A DNA stretch of 64,000 nt, taken from the NCBI GenBank assembly GCA_018340805.1, contig JACMZG010000008.1, positions 59,882,538 through 59,946,537 of the forward strand, written 5' to 3'. A model generated the notes under the pieces. It was not told the DNA's origin. It did no database searches and saw only the letters and a program-made list of their open reading frames with translations. The stretch's first letter is position 1; each line of letters opens with the position of its first letter. Made by a program: the position numbers and the translations under genes. Source of the DNA: Microvelia longipes (lineage: Eukaryota; Arthropoda; Insecta; Hemiptera; Veliidae). Shown in pieces: positions 1-15,806 of this stretch.

Positions 1-94
1 CGATACTGAAAATGAAACTTTGAGAAACGAAACTTTTTCGTGCTAAGTTATCCAATGATTTTTCCGAGTTTTATGGGATCTGATATTTCCACTG

Positions 95-290
95 TCATTT
101 ATGACGGTTAATGTCGCCATGAAAAATATTTTATGAAAAGCACCACTAGATTTAAAGTTTAATTTTCGTACTAAAGTTTCCTATACATCGTATAGAACAT
201 ACTAGGAGCTACGATGTTAACAGAACGGACACGTACACTACATATCTACACATGGGCAGACGATGTGGCAAAAACCATTTAGAAGGTCGA
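95..290 (-). repeat. Diverged copy of the dispersed 5S-like/CRE repeat
   Basis: Read on the minus strand, this stretch follows the same order as the better copies at 18719-19000 and 22770-23070: a GTGTCCGTTCTGTTAACATCGTAGCTCC segment, then a truncated ACTTTAGTACGAAA part, then GACATTAACCGTCATAA. It is strongly diverged; I place it by order of short matches rather than by high identity. Confidence 0.5.
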
Positions 291-330
291 TCCAATTGAA
301 TCCCCGAAAGTCGATTTTTGGTGCCAACAC

Positions 331-1696
331 TCTACTTTTTCTGTGCATCAGAGGATAGAAAGATCCTAATTTTAATCGAAAGATTTGTTTCAAGTATTTC
401 CTTTCTTAATATCTTAATTATAAACGCCGTAGTATTTTTTGAAGGGAAAAACATTTACTTTACGTATTCGAGTTCATCTTTGACCAAGACTTCTTGTGGT
501 ATTTCATAAAATTATATTTCGATTTGACTTCGGATATTAATAAAAAGAAATAGTTTTTACAATATCAATTAATTAAGTAATTTCTTACAGATTACTTGTA
601 TGGTAAATTTCTTCTTTGTCAAGTCAAATTACTGCTTATAATTACTCTGTAAATATGTAGTTAATTAATTACTGTAAATATATTTGAATGATGGTTTTCA
701 GGAAATTGTGCAAATCTAGTCATTTCGGAATACTCTGATTAATATTTTATTTATTTCAATTTATGTTTACTTGAGTTAAATCAACTATTTTATAATTTAG
801 AATTAATTGCTAAGAAAGAATTCAAATTAACTTGAAAGACTGAGAAGATCCAAAAGGATTAACACCAAGTTTCATTTTGTCCCATTCATTTAAATAAAAT
901 GCATTCCCAGTTTTAGAATTTACAACTAGTCTGTCTAAAACCACTAATTATTAACGCAATTAATTCTCAAACTGTCTCACATAGAGGGCAATTCAAACTG
1001 CTTTAAATACCCCACTTTTTACTTGTAATTGCCCTTTTATTTCATACCAAATTAAATATTTTTAGCTTTAGAAATGAATTATATAAAAATAAACAAATGT
1101 ATAGAATATGCTAACAAAGTAAAAATGTCAAGAAGGATTTCAAATCAAAGTAAGTGGATGTGAATTTATTAAAAATTAGGGTTTTAAAAACGCTGTTAAC
1201 TAGCTTGAATGTTTTATTTCATACTTTTGAATATTTATGTTTTCAAAATATGTAATGAAAACATCTTTCTCTATCAAAATAAATTTCTTATTGGTACAAA
1301 AGTAAAAAAGAATTTTTCCTAAGAAGTTATTTAAAATACGAAGAATGAATTAATTGAAAGCATATCACAGTGATGCCTTAATTTTAGAGATTTTTAATTT
1401 TGTTTACGATCAAAGGTTTACAATACTACATTAGTCATTATTTAGTCAAACATTCTAATAAAATAAAAAAAAAGATCAGTTTATTTTTTTAGGAAATTTG
1501 CTAAATAAAATGTGTAATAAGAGAGGAAAATCAATATTTGATTTAATAAAATATATCTTATTAGATCAACTTAAATGTGCATTAGTGTAAGTGACAAAAA
1601 CAATTTTTCGACAACAAGTTACTCTTAATACACATTTTTGCTTGTTTCAAAAATGTTTTTATCGTTGTAAAAAATGTGTACCCAAAAAGTACACTT
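331..1696. other. AT-rich DNA, no feature seen
   Basis: No gene, RNA or repeat structure is recognisable here. Short reading frames are what stop-rich AT DNA gives by chance. Confidence 0.6.
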
Positions 1697-1717
1697 TTTT
1701 ATAAAGTGGCCAAGAGA

Positions 1718-2014
1718 GCACCAGGTGCAGTTTTGATACTTCCACTAAATGTTGATCTTTATAAAAAATTTAACTTTTTAAGACTAATAGAAACTTGTAA
1801 TAAAAAGTGTCTTGCCCCCTCTCTATCAATATAGGGAGGGGCAAGACACTTTTTATTACAACATTTTTTTTAGAGAAAACCTTGTGCAGTTATTATACTT
1901 CCACTAAATGTTGTTCTTTATAAAAAATTGCCTTTTTAAGACTAATTGAAACTTTTAATAAAAAGTGTCTTGCCCCCTTCTATCAATATAGGGAGGGGCA
2001 AGACACTTTTTATT
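1718..2014. repeat. Tandemly duplicated hairpin repeat (two units)
   Basis: Two direct copies of a unit of about 160 bases begin near 1718 and 1880 (each with GTGCAGTT, ATACTTCCACTAAATGTTG, CTTTATAAAAAATT and TTTTTAAGACTAAT). Each ends in a near-perfect hairpin: 1797-1859 and 1957-2014, with arms AATAAAAAGTGTCTTGCCCC and its complement around a loop near TATCAATATA. A related G-rich trace lies at about 2150. The family is unknown to me; the design fits a small MITE-like or foldback element duplicated in tandem. Confidence 0.75.
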
Positions 2015-3008
2015 TCAAGTTAACTTAAATAAAGAACCAATGTCTTCTAAGATAATAGAATAATATTTTTGTAATGAAATGTATCAATAATTTATTAATT
2101 TTGAATATAATTTTTTTTTATTTTTTTTCTTAATTTTTAATGGTGGCTAAGGCAAGGGGGAGGGTCTAAAAAATGTACTTTTATTTTTCATATTTTTATT
2201 GCAAAATTTGTTGTTATGTAACAAAGAAATAAGTTTATAAAGAATAACATTTTTTCAGAAAATTAATTTTTAACCGTCTTTAATTTTTGTTGTTTTCAGA
2301 TAATAGTACATATAAGGTTCAGGGTACAACATTTTTAATTTAAAAAAAACTTAGTTTTATGTCCAATAATAACTTTTATGGAGAATGAATTTTCTCGAAA
2401 AACGAAATTTTTTGCCCACTTTACGTATGCGCAACTCAATCCGTGGACACTACAAAAAAAACTCCAAGAGAGAAACTTGTTTGTAGGGTAACAATCGAGT
2501 TAACGAAGAAGTGTTACTACTCTAGATAAAAACTTTTGCTTGATTTGAAAATAAGACTTTTTCAAATCAAATTCCATATTTTGTAACACGTATAACTAAA
2601 ATGTATACCAAAACGGCACAGTAAGTAGAAATTTGTACTTTATGGGTACGTGTTACAAGACATTGAAGTTTGTAAATTCAAAACCCTTGAATCGAGCAAA
2701 AGCGTAATTCCCTGCTTAAGGTACGGTTCATGCTTTATGACTTAAGCACTTACTCAATCATCAAGCACTACTCCAAACTTATTTTTTATGTATTTTTCAA
2801 AGGAAATGCGCATAACTATCTTGTTGGTTTTTACAAATCTATGCCTCTAAAATTGGCAGTGCACACCATTATTTGCACTAGTTTAATGCTCAGTTGGTGT
2901 TTTTCTTTAAATTCTTTTAAGTTTTTAGCGCTTTTCTTTTGTTTGAAAATAACAATCACACTTCACATCGTGTTTACAAGATTTGTCTAGAAATACATAC
3001 ACAAACAA

Positions 3009-3009
<1 letters not shown>
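2015..3009. other. AT-rich DNA, no feature seen
   Basis: Nothing supportable beyond a G-rich patch near 2150 that resembles part of the hairpin repeat upstream. An 86-codon frame at 2730-2990 has no recognisable motif. Confidence 0.55.
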
Positions 3010-3010
<1 letters not shown>

Positions 3011-3072
<62 letters not shown>

Positions 3073-3074
3073 AT
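3011..3074. repeat. (AT)n then (GTAT)n microsatellite
   Basis: About 19 AT units run directly into about six GTAT units. Confidence 0.95.
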
Positions 3075-5815
3075 TAATTACGTATAATTGACGTCCGGAT
3101 ACTAGATTTGGAGTAATGGAAAAAATAACAACAACATAACTGTTCTCATGTTGTTTAAAGCCTTGCCTTGTTATGTAGAGGGAGGTGTGAGAGAAACTTG
3201 ACTGAGGCTGAGGGTGTCAAGAGTCTGGTTTCCCTTTATATGATATGCTGGAATGTGTAGGTCCGGTAAAACTGTCCCTACGTCTATTGAAACGACTCTA
3301 GTGTTGGGTTTCACATCACTGTCGTTTCATACCCTTATGTGTACACTTCTTTTCTTTACTTAATGTCCTGACTAATCATCTTGGTTTCAATTAACCAGTT
3401 TTGTCTTTAAATGTTAGTACTTTATAAAAAGCATCTGTTTTGTTACTTTTAATGTTTTAGGTTTATTGTTAATTAATTATTTAATATTAAATTGACGTTT
3501 AATTGTACTAGCCACATATCTGGAGTAAAAAAAAATCTGGCGAATGTTATTTAAAAAATGCTTTCTTGGTTAAGTTTTCGGTATGTGCCTTATAGGTTAC
3601 TGAGCATGAGCAGTATCGTCTCAACTTGTTCTTAAATTTTCTGTTTTTTGTTTTAAAATTCGCATATTTATCCCATAGATTATATCAAAATAAGACCTGA
3701 TACACAACATTATTCGCCATAATTTAATGCACATTTGAAAATTAAGAAAAATTAAAGAACTAGTTGAGACACCTCTGCTCAGGTTATAAGGCTTATAGCG
3801 TAAACTTAAGCAACAAATTTGCTGAACAAAAATGCACGCATTTTGTTTAGCAAAATGCACGCAGAATGGAAATTCTCCCCGCTTTTGGACCTCCGTGCTA
3901 AAATCATTTTGTAGTTATATAAACATTATATAAACTATATAGTATAAATACGACAATAGAAAATTGAAGCCGGCACTAAGATTTTGATCGAGAAATTATC
4001 ATTTTCTTTTAACAAAATGTTAAGCTCAATTAAACATCTTACATTTCCTGAATAATAAAGCATGATGATATTTATTATTTATTAAGAAATTATAAATTCT
4101 TTTTACATATAGGTTTTCTAAAGAAAAAAATATACCCACATGATGCCTCAGAGAGATCCTATTAAATTTTCTCGCCTATTTGACCAGGATAGTAAGGGGG
4201 GATTAAGAGAGCATGCGCTGATCCATCCCTCTATCTCAACATTATGTTCTTTAAATCGTCTCAGAGTGTGTTTTATCCCTTTATACTTTTCTTTTAGTTT
4301 TTTGTTACACCGTTAAACATTTGAATAAGATTCTTTTTGTGACATAATTAAGTTTTATAATTAATGTTTTATATGAAACAGTTATATGAAAAGAAAGTCA
4401 TTTTATAGAGTTTAACACACTTAAGCTTTTATTTTGCTAGAAATATATTTTTCATGTTTCTTTTAAATAAAGTTAAAATGTATACTATGTTACTCATGTA
4501 TAAGATTTGATTTGATTATAGTAGCGGAAACAACTTGAGACGAATTCTTATAATTTCTGACTAAGGGAGTAAAAATAGCTTTTAAGGAAAAACAAAGATA
4601 CCTAATAAGAAAAGAATCAAAGATAATAAAGATGATATTCATCTTCTACTAAAGTCAAAGCAAGTAGAGTAAAAGAGAAAACGTCACTGAACATTAATAA
4701 AGAGAATATTAGATTCTAGTTAGGTAATTTAAGTTAAAATTAGCTGAACTATTTCACTTGAATAAATCTTAATATTATACTTACTTTGTTATTAATTTAA
4801 TCGAAATATTTTGGTAATATTATTAATCCTACTTAATATTCATCTTTCTTTGTATTATATTATTTGTTTGTTTATATTTGTATTAAATATTATCTTGTGC
4901 CCAGTTTTAATATAATTTTAAAGCAATGGAAACTTAAGGATATAAAAATAAAATGTATTAAGAAGTCAACAAGTGTATGAAGGTGATTAGATTTCTTACA
5001 CTTAACTGAGTAGTAAAGAATTAAGTAAGATGAATTACGTTTTTTTAGACTTTTTATAATAACTTCGACTTGTTAAAACGATGAGTTCTTTTATTATTTT
5101 CAAGCAAGGAAATAAGAGAAAACTAGAAGTATTTTTTAAAAAAAATCTTTCTCCCGAGGATTGTAGTAGGCAGGCGAGGAGAGGTGTCGAGGTGTGAACC
5201 GGTGGGCTAATTAACAGCCAAGATTCTCTAGTGCCATCTCATGCCTCACTCACTCACATTAATAAACATCTAACTTACCCTGTTCGACATAAAACAACTT
5301 TAAAGCATTTTCTGTTCTTCCCAACTCTGTTCAACACATTGTTAAGACAGCAATGACTCTGTCGCTCTTTTCTAGTACAATAAAATACGTACAACAGTCA
5401 AACCCTTCATACTTGTGCAAGGCTTTAAAACAAAGCTATTTTGACCTTTTTTAACACCCTCGGTTTATCGATTTCTTTTTTAGCAAATTATAATTCGCAT
5501 GGATTAACCATCAAGATTATGTGTGCGGAGAAGTTTAAACTCAATATCACCCACGTCTTAGAAACATTACTAAGCGATTAATTAAAAAAAAAAATTGCTT
5601 AAAGGGATTAAACAATTAAAACTGAGCTCAATATGCTTCCAATGTTTACTACTTTTTAGTTTAAATAATGAAAAAATGGTAATTAGATAGATCAGTCAAA
5701 AGTCTATTAGACTGACTAATTTTTTTTATCAAGATCTTTACTGTGTTACGCTTAATTTAAATTGATGACTATAAAAATTAAATTATGTTTTAATATCTTC
5801 TAATAAGATAGAACT
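3075..5815. other. AT-rich DNA with two GC-richer patches
   Basis: No gene is seen. The patches at 3160-3260 and 5145-5240 are richer in G and C than the surroundings; the second contains GGGCTAATTAACAGCC, a TAATTA homeodomain-type site in a palindromic setting. They could be regulatory elements near a developmental gene, but this is inference only. Confidence 0.35.
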
Positions 5816-5904
5816 AAGGTGAGCGTTAATGGAGTTCATCAGGATTAGGATCTTTGATATCTGATCTGTAAGACTCATCTATCACCCTCTTCTTTATTTC
5901 AACG

Positions 5905-5977
5905 GCTAGCCCTGATGATGACCTCTTGTTAGGTCGAAAGCGCTATGCTATAAAAAAATATATTTTTGTGGAGAGAC
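5905..5977 (+). mobile_element. Penelope-like element terminus with hammerhead-like motif
   Basis: The order is CTGATGAT, a 5-bp stem GACCT/AGGTC around CTTGTT, then GAAAGCGC, then an AT-rich part and TTTTGTGGAGAGAC. The same order occurs at 11694-11763 and, inverted, at 23256-23328, with the stem sequence changed but still paired. CTGATGA...GAAA is the hammerhead ribozyme core, and Penelope-like retroelements are known to carry hammerheads in their terminal repeats. Here one extra T follows the core and I cannot build stem I, so an active ribozyme is not shown. Upstream (5820-5850) GAGTTCATCA matches, inverted, a flank of the copy at 11780-11800. Confidence 0.45.
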
Positions 5978-6039
5978 ATCTTTCTCTTTTATTATTTTCT
6001 AATAGGTTGTAACATCAAATTTTCCAACCAATGATGTCA

Positions 6040-10054
<4,015 letters not shown>

Positions 10055-10110
10055 GTCCAGGAGCAAAGCCTGAAAAATGTGTCTCAAATCAATTTTATTT
10101 GAAAGTATAC
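10055..10110 (+). repeat. End fragment of the foldback family
   Basis: AGTCCAGGAGCAAAGCCTGAAAAATGTGTCTCA matches in order the start of the foldback element at 36683 (AGTCCAAGAGCTATGCC, then AAAAATGTGACTCA). It therefore looks like a broken extra end of the same family lying directly before the full copy. Confidence 0.5.
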
Positions 10111-10111
10111 C

Positions 10112-11108
10112 TTAATAATAACATAATAATGAATTAAATGTTCACTTTATGTATAAGTACGGGTTCGAATCCGGAAATTTACAGCAAGCTTTTGGAATGT
10201 GAGATCTGTGTTTAACGTAAACCTTTAAGGAGGTAAACAAATTTTGCAACCTTATTGTTATCTACAAACTTAACTCTTCATTATAGTCCTGAAATAACTT
10301 ATTTTGTTCTACTTTAAACAATTTTTTTGTATACCTTAAATGATGAAGGAAAAGAGTGGAGCTCTTCATATGATCACGCTCAAAATTTTAAAAAAAGTCG
10401 CTTAAATTTTTGGTTTCGTAAAATATTTAGTTCCCTATTGGTCGAATGCAAAACTTGAAAAGAACATATTTTTTATCTGATTAAGTTTCAAATAAATCAA
10501 GTGTTTATTAGTCAAAATCAGATCACTATAAGAACTTAAGTTATAGAATTTGTAAAACGACTTAAAAATGCACATAACGTAGACACTTTGAGACAAAAAA
10601 ATCGCTGACTTTACAAAAATTAACCATTATTTGGTGGTTTTGCAAATGCCATAACTTTGGTTGTAGTCATCCCATTTTGATGAATTAACACTAGACGTAT
10701 TGGAAATTTTTTCAGCTTTAAAAAAATTTTTATATTCTAGTTTTGCACAAGACCAACTGAGAACCACTTATTTCAAGAAATCTAAAATTTGTGAGGTTTC
10801 CTAAAATTTTGAGCGTAATCATACAAAGGGTATGATTTCTTTCTCTTCTTCATCATTAAAGGTATGTTTAAAAAAAATTTGGTTTAAAGCAGTACAACAA
10901 AATGAGCCACGTTATTTAAGGTCCGATTCCTGAACTATAATGAAATAGTTTCGTTAGTAATTAGTAGGCAACAATTAAGTTGCTAAATTTGTTTACCTCC
11001 TAAAGATTCACGTTGAACGCAGAATTCATATTCCTCCCACTTGCAGTTAATATCCGTATTCGAACCCGTACCTCATTTATAAAGTGACATTTATTTTATT
11101 ATTATGTT
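10112..11108. mobile_element. Foldback element with arms of about 340 bases
   Basis: The left and right halves are inverted copies of each other. From outside in, both contain CATAATAAT, CACTTTAT, ACGGGTTCGAATCCGGA (right: ACGGGTTCGAATACGGA), AGGAGGTAAACAAATTT, CATTATAGTcCaGgAA, ATTTTGTTCTACTTTAAAC, ATACCTTTAATGATGAAG, TGATyACGCTCAAAATTTT, and a centre near 10610. The GGTTCGAATCC in each arm equals the B box of a tRNA promoter. A second copy of the inner part is at 36683-37375. No transposase frame is present, so it is non-autonomous. Confidence 0.7.
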
Positions 11109-11690
11109 ATCTTCGTAACGTATCAACATTCTTTTACTATCCACAACTTATATTTAAAAAAAATCATTTGTTTTCCTAACTCTAATTAATGAATGAAGGT
11201 GTGAACTGGTTATCTGAATATAACACCCAGGTTAATTTAACTGGTTTTTTTTATTATTATTAACTTAAAAGAATTAAGTGTGAAATGATATGGGGAAGGG
11301 ATGCAATGCAAAGAGTGCAAGGCAGGTGAGAACAATCAAAACTCCCTGGGGTCTAGTATTGTACTCTATGAGTAGTCTCCAGTTACTCATAGTCTATTGT
11401 TTACTTCCCCTATACCCAGACCAGCACTGAAATCTTACTCTTAACCTAGTGAGACAAACGACACAATATTCTCACCTTAGCTTCCCCATATCTTATCCTC
11501 TTTGTCACCTTATTGTTTTAATTATTAATTTTTTCATTTCTTATCCGCATTTGCTTCGCTCATCTTTAACATTATGGATCTTTACCCTCCGTTCGATCTT
11601 GGACTATGAAAAATCTATAATTTAGTATATTTTCGGCCTCGCTTTCCTCATCTTTAAACTGGATAGATCACCTTAATCCTGTTTCCTTAA
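11109..11690. other. No gene; GC-richer patch
   Basis: The stretch 11280-11500 has a balanced base composition (GGGGAAGGGATGCAATGC and following) and contains the inverted pair TACTCTATGAGTA/TTACTCATAG. It could be a conserved non-coding element; nothing else is seen. Confidence 0.35.
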
Positions 11691-11693
11691 TCT

Positions 11694-11763
11694 AGTTTTG
11701 CACTGATGATGGCCTCTAGGTTGAAAGCGCTTTGCAAATAAAGTTTTTATTTTGTGGAGAGAC
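11694..11763 (+). mobile_element. Penelope-like terminus with hammerhead-like motif, second copy
   Basis: TTTTGCACTGATGATGGCCT, then CT, AGGTTGAAAGCGC, then TTTGCAAATAAAG and TTTTGTGGAGAGAC. The stem GGCCT/AGGTT differs from the copy at 5905 but keeps pairing through G-T wobbles. Here TTTGCA before the core can pair with TGCAAA after it. Confidence 0.45.
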
Positions 11764-12590
11764 TTTTCATTTAATTATTTATGATGAACTCTATTCACGC
11801 TCATTATGATGGATTAATCAGTTTTAATTCCAGTGGTTACCTATTTGCAACCTACTGACAACATGACTTTTTCTGTTTACCAAAAGTCATTCGACTGTTA
11901 TTCTTGAATAAACCAGCTTTATTAAAATGAAACTTTGTATACTTATACATTGTGTAGAGGAATATATACTTACCGGGATTAAATACTCCTACCGAATTTC
12001 AACTTTATTGGACAGTTTTACGATATTTATCGATTTCAAAAAAACATGTATATGTCATACGATAAAAATTGAACTAATGGTGATAATGAGATTATACTTT
12101 GCACATTTTTATATATATATATTGATTTTATGAATAAGAATAAGAATATTATGAATGGTCTTATATATGAATACATGCTTGCATCCAATTATATATATAT
12201 ATATAAATATATATATTATATATATATATATATGTAATAATGTAATATTTGAGTACATTATGATTGTCCGTCACAAGTGTATTCTAATAACCTTGATCTT
12301 CACCTGTAGCCTTGCATTATTGAAAGGTACTAAAGTTTATAAATTTTATTTGAAGTCTGATTTAGATTTTTTTTATTCAGGCTACAAGTTTACCTTGCCA
12401 ATCAAATACTATTAATGAAAACAATTTTTAATGTATTTGAGTTTTAATTAAGAAGCGTTTTCAAACGTGACGTCTTTACTTTTTACACAATTCTCGTTCA
12501 ATGCACGATTTGTTTATTTTGTTATTAATTATATTGAAAAAATAAGGTTATTGCGTTTTTTTTTTGTTGCTGTCATAATTATCGACTTAT
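11764..12590. other. AT-rich DNA with short (AT)n tracts
   Basis: Only short AT tracts (12109-12123 and 12190-12233) are evident. No supportable gene. Confidence 0.6.
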
Positions 12591-12799
12591 CTTCATATTG
12601 CAACAATGTTTTTACTTTGTTTTATTATTATTACAATTAGTCCAAAAATCCGAGACCAGGATGTCAGCGGAATTATCCGTTTCAGGTGTTTTAAGGCCTC
12701 GTGAGTGGTTTTCGCAAAGTTGTCTGTCTGTGTGCGTGTGTCTGTTGTAATAAGCTTCCAGTGTATTTATACGGAAAATTCGGAAAATAATTTTGTTTA

Positions 12800-12831
12800 T
12801 GACGTCATTAACCCGCAATTATGACTCAGCA
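12800..12831 (+). promoter_or_regulatory. CRE plus AP-1/MARE pair in the dispersed repeat
   Basis: TGACGTCA, the full cAMP-response palindrome, is followed 22 bases later by TGACTCAGCA, which contains the AP-1 site and a Maf half-site. Both recur together in at least three other copies of the repeat. Binding is inferred only from the motif. Confidence 0.45.
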
Positions 12832-12894
12832 AATTTCCGAAAAATTATAAAACGCAGACAAATCATGCGGTCCAAGTATATCCATGAATTTTGG

Positions 12895-12965
12895 TGGATC
12901 ATAAATGTTAAGCAGCATCGAGCGTATAGTCAATCAGTGCCTGATTGGCTGACTCCTGGAATGAA
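12895..12965 (+). repeat. 5S rRNA-like internal promoter segment
   Basis: GTTAAGCAGCATCGAGCG followed by AGTCAATCAGTGCCTGATTGG, GTGACTCCTGGAATG-like sequence lines up with the box A, intermediate and box C part of eukaryotic 5S rRNA (GTTAAGCA.C.TCGAGC, GGTCAGTACCTGGATGGGTGACC, TGGGAA). It is diverged and lacks the 5' third of 5S, so it is a derived segment and not a 5S gene. Confidence 0.65.
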
Positions 12966-13517
12966 ACAAATGTAATTACTATCAGAGGTTGAGCGAAGCG
13001 AGTCCGAAGACGTGTTACAGTATAAATTTAACGTATAGTATATTCTGAGGACGAACGAAGCGAGTCCGAAGTAGAGTTGATGAGCGTAGCGAATCCAATG
13101 TTATGAGGAAAAGTTCTGAGGTACCCCGATATTTTACTATTGGATTTAGAAATTCTCTTTTATTATGGCAGTAAATGACTGATGAACTGATATAAGAAAA
13201 CAACCATGTGTCCGACGCAAAGTTGCGACCAAGAAGTATTTGGCTTCTTGTTTGTATTATTAAGGGTGTATTATTATTTGGTCACTTCATTATATGGGAA
13301 ATTGACTTGAAGCTACTATAGTATATGTTGAAGTTTCTAGCCTGTCAAGATCGCCTTACTGTAGGGATCTAAAACATTTTTTGCTACATTTGGGAGTTAA
13401 ACATATACACTTTTGAATTAATATGATTATACCATGATCTGCTGTTTACTACATAAACATGCTATGTAGCATAAATTATAAACATCTTTATCGTGTAAAT
13501 AAGGCTGTTTATAATTT

Positions 13518-13730
13518 AATTAAATAAATAAATCTTTATTTGCGAAAAATCGATGACAAAAAAAAACACTGAACTGTAATTTCCCATTTAAATAATTCCT
13601 CTATACTGTACAAAGTTTTCCTTGACATAAGATCTTATAACGCCTTTTTAAACTCTTTAAACGCAAGTAGTTTGACAATGTCGGGAAAGTGGTTAAATAA
13701 CTTTATGCCAACCACTGCCTTGCCAATCCT
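13518..13730 (-). pseudogene. LINE (jockey/CR1-like) reverse transcriptase, C-terminal remnant
   Basis: Minus-strand translation from about 13730 down to 13583 reads GKAVVGIKLFNHFPDIVKLL, then AFKEFKKAL, a stop, then DLMSRKTLYSIEELF. This matches the familiar C-terminus of jockey/CR1-type non-LTR ORF2 proteins (a pattern like LFNxLPxxIKxLxxFKxxLKxxLxxxxFYSxEEF). One in-frame stop shows it is dead. The element's 3' end lies at 13518-13545 as an AAATAAATAAAT-type tail on the + strand text, consistent with minus orientation. Everything 5' of this fragment is missing, as is usual for 5'-truncated LINE copies. Confidence 0.7.
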
Positions 13731-13744
13731 ATGTAAAGAAATTG

Positions 13745-14785
13745 CCAGCCTACACTTTATTTCGTATTATACATACGAATATTTTTTTTTTTTAAAAAAA
13801 AGAATTTTCATTAGCTTTAATTTATAACAGTATATTACGTAAAATAACAGAGAAACAAAAATCAAATTATGTTATTAAATTAAATCGGATTAGAATAAAA
13901 ATGTTTAATAATATGAGGATTAAAACAAAAAGAAATAAAGAATGCCAAGGGTTAGGCTTATTGAAAGAGAAGAGAAAGTATTTGGAAAATGAAGATTGGA
14001 TTTTTAACGACTCCCAACCTCACTACCATGGGTTCACAGTTTAAATTAATTCAGGAATGCAGGATAGAATGCGCGGCACTGCGGAGAAAGGACGAATTTA
14101 CAATTTAATTAACAATTAATTAAGGAAGCAAAAGGAACTGAGGGTTGGAAGGAAGGAGGTAATTTCGGTGCGTGGCAGAGCCCTTTTAAGAGTAGGGTAA
14201 CGTAGTTAAGGGTTGAGAGCGAATTCTGTTGTCTGTTTTGTGGTACTAAACCCTTCGATATTCTCTTACTATCTTAACATCCATTAGCTACTAATTTCCA
14301 TCAAACCTGTTTGGATACTAATTAAGTAATATTTTATAATACTAGAATCATTTTTTCTGTTTTTTTAAGAGTAATAATTAAATAAAAAATCGCAACAAAA
14401 ACAAATTAATTGAACAAAAATCTATTATTAATATTTACATTACAGGGTTTCGACTATAACATAGTGTTTGTCACCAGAGTTTTATTTATTTATTTATTTA
14501 TTTATTTAAACAGGCAATGCCCAACAGTTACAATATAATTACAAAGTATTAAGAAAAAAATAATAATAATAAAAAATACAAATAATTGACAGTTTTATAA
14601 ACATATTTTTTCTACAAACAACAAGTATAAAGAATGTAAAGTAAAAAATAATAAACAAACAACTTAATATTACACATTAATATCAACTAGTAAAGTAAAG
14701 ATTTTGCTACAAATATCCTGTTTAAATTGTTTATTTACTTTGTTCAATGTTACCAACCAAAATAAAACAATGCATTTGCAAGTAA
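13745..14785. other. AT-rich DNA; GC-richer patch and (TTTA)n
   Basis: A TTTA microsatellite is at 14482-14508. A patch at 14040-14230 (GAATGCGCGGCACTGCGG and following) is less AT-rich and contains TTAATTAACAATTAATTAAGG, several homeodomain-type TAATTA cores. No gene is recognised. Confidence 0.4.
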
Positions 14786-14794
14786 TTAAAATCG

Positions 14795-15110
14795 GATACC
14801 GGGTACCTCGATACTTTTCCTCATTTATACCATAACTCTTAACCGGGATTTCACCGGAATTATCCGTTTCAGGTGTTTTAAGACCTTCTGAGGTTTTCAC
14901 AAAGTAGTCAGTCCGTATGTGTGTGCGTGAGTGTCTATTATCATCGTATAACTTCCGCAGGATACTTATGGAAGAGAGTTAAAACTTGGTTAACAAGCGA
15001 AACAAACCCATTGTGATGAGGTTGCGCGTAGTGACTCCAATGAGGTGAGGAAAGGTTCTACGATACCCTGTACCCGACTATTAGCGAATTTAGCAAATTT
15101 CCAAAGGGAA
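14795..15110 (+). repeat. Dispersed 5S-like/CRE repeat, copy cut by (AT)n
   Basis: Blocks CCTCATTTATACC, AACCGGGATTTCACCGGAATTATCCG, GTGTCTATTATCATCGTA, and GAGGAAAGGTTCTACGATACCCTG are in family order. A microsatellite follows at 15117-15187, and more of the family order (GACGTAATTAACCCATAATAATGGCTTAGC, a decayed CRE/AP-1 pair) appears at 15345-15380. Confidence 0.6.
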
Positions 15111-15114
15111 AATA

Positions 15115-15178
<64 letters not shown>

Positions 15179-15187
15179 TATATATGT
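15115..15187. repeat. (AT)n microsatellite
   Basis: AT tract with TAATAT and TATTAT phase slips, lying within a dispersed repeat copy. Confidence 0.95.
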
Positions 15188-15730
15188 ATTGTATGTATGT
15201 GTATATAAGTATTGTACAATATTTTTGTTCCTTGACATTTGCATGGCACACGATAACGTTTGACAGCTACTATTGGATCGGGATGGAACTTGCTATAAAA
15301 ATCAATCTCATTAACGTTAAGAACCTTAATATTTTTGAAATGTGTTTGACGTAATTAACCCATAATAATGGCTTAGCAAATCTTTTATAGATCACAATAC
15401 CTCGAAAAGTCGTCTGAGCGAGCTCGAAAGTTGAAGATTATATATATACAAAAATAGTAAGAACTATTCCGTTTTGCTCAAAAAAATTTGTTTATACTCT
15501 TCATTCATATTTTCCAATTTAGTTTTATATTTTAATTTTTATAATAATATAAATATTTGTATTTGGAGTCAGCTAAAATGCTAAGGAAAGAAAAATGATG
15601 TTACTCTTTTAGCAAAAATATATAATTTTGCTGAGAACTAGTAAATTATTATTTTTAAATACTTTTTAAGTCATTGTCATTAGATCGATAAGTACTCTAT
15701 ATAGCAGAGCTTACTACTTTACTTTTTTAA
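15188..15730. other. Repeat remnant, otherwise no feature
   Basis: 15230-15440 holds the second half of the dispersed repeat noted upstream, with a decayed GACGTAATTAACCC block. The rest is AT-rich with nothing recognised. Confidence 0.45.
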
Positions 15731-15736
15731 ATAATT

Positions 15737-15737
<1 letters not shown>

Positions 15738-15802
<65 letters not shown>
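15738..15802. repeat. (AT)n microsatellite
   Basis: About 65 bases of AT. Confidence 0.96.

Positions 15803-15806
<4 letters not shown>

Larger units (their letters stand above)
12600..13200 (+). repeat. Dispersed 5S-like/CRE repeat, full-looking copy
   Basis: The order is: CCGAGACCAGGATGTCAGCGGAATTATCCGTTTCAGG, a GTGTCTGTTGTAATAAGCTTCC segment, TATGACGTCATTAACCCGC, ATGACTCAGCAAATTT, GGTGGATCATAAATGTTAAGCAGC, then tandem GAGCGAAGCGAGTCCGAAG-type motifs at 12989, 13054 and 13085, and GAGGAAAAGTTCTGAGGTACCCCG. Each block recurs in other copies in this window (14790, 18719, 22770, 38360). No transposase or reverse transcriptase is present. Confidence 0.7.

Noticed and set aside
1797..2014. Rho-independent terminators
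   Set aside because: The hairpins are followed by T-poor or mixed sequence, and the organism is a eukaryote.
5905..5977. A proven hammerhead ribozyme
   Set aside because: The core words are present, but an extra T follows CTGATGA and the outer helix cannot be formed convincingly, so activity is not claimed.
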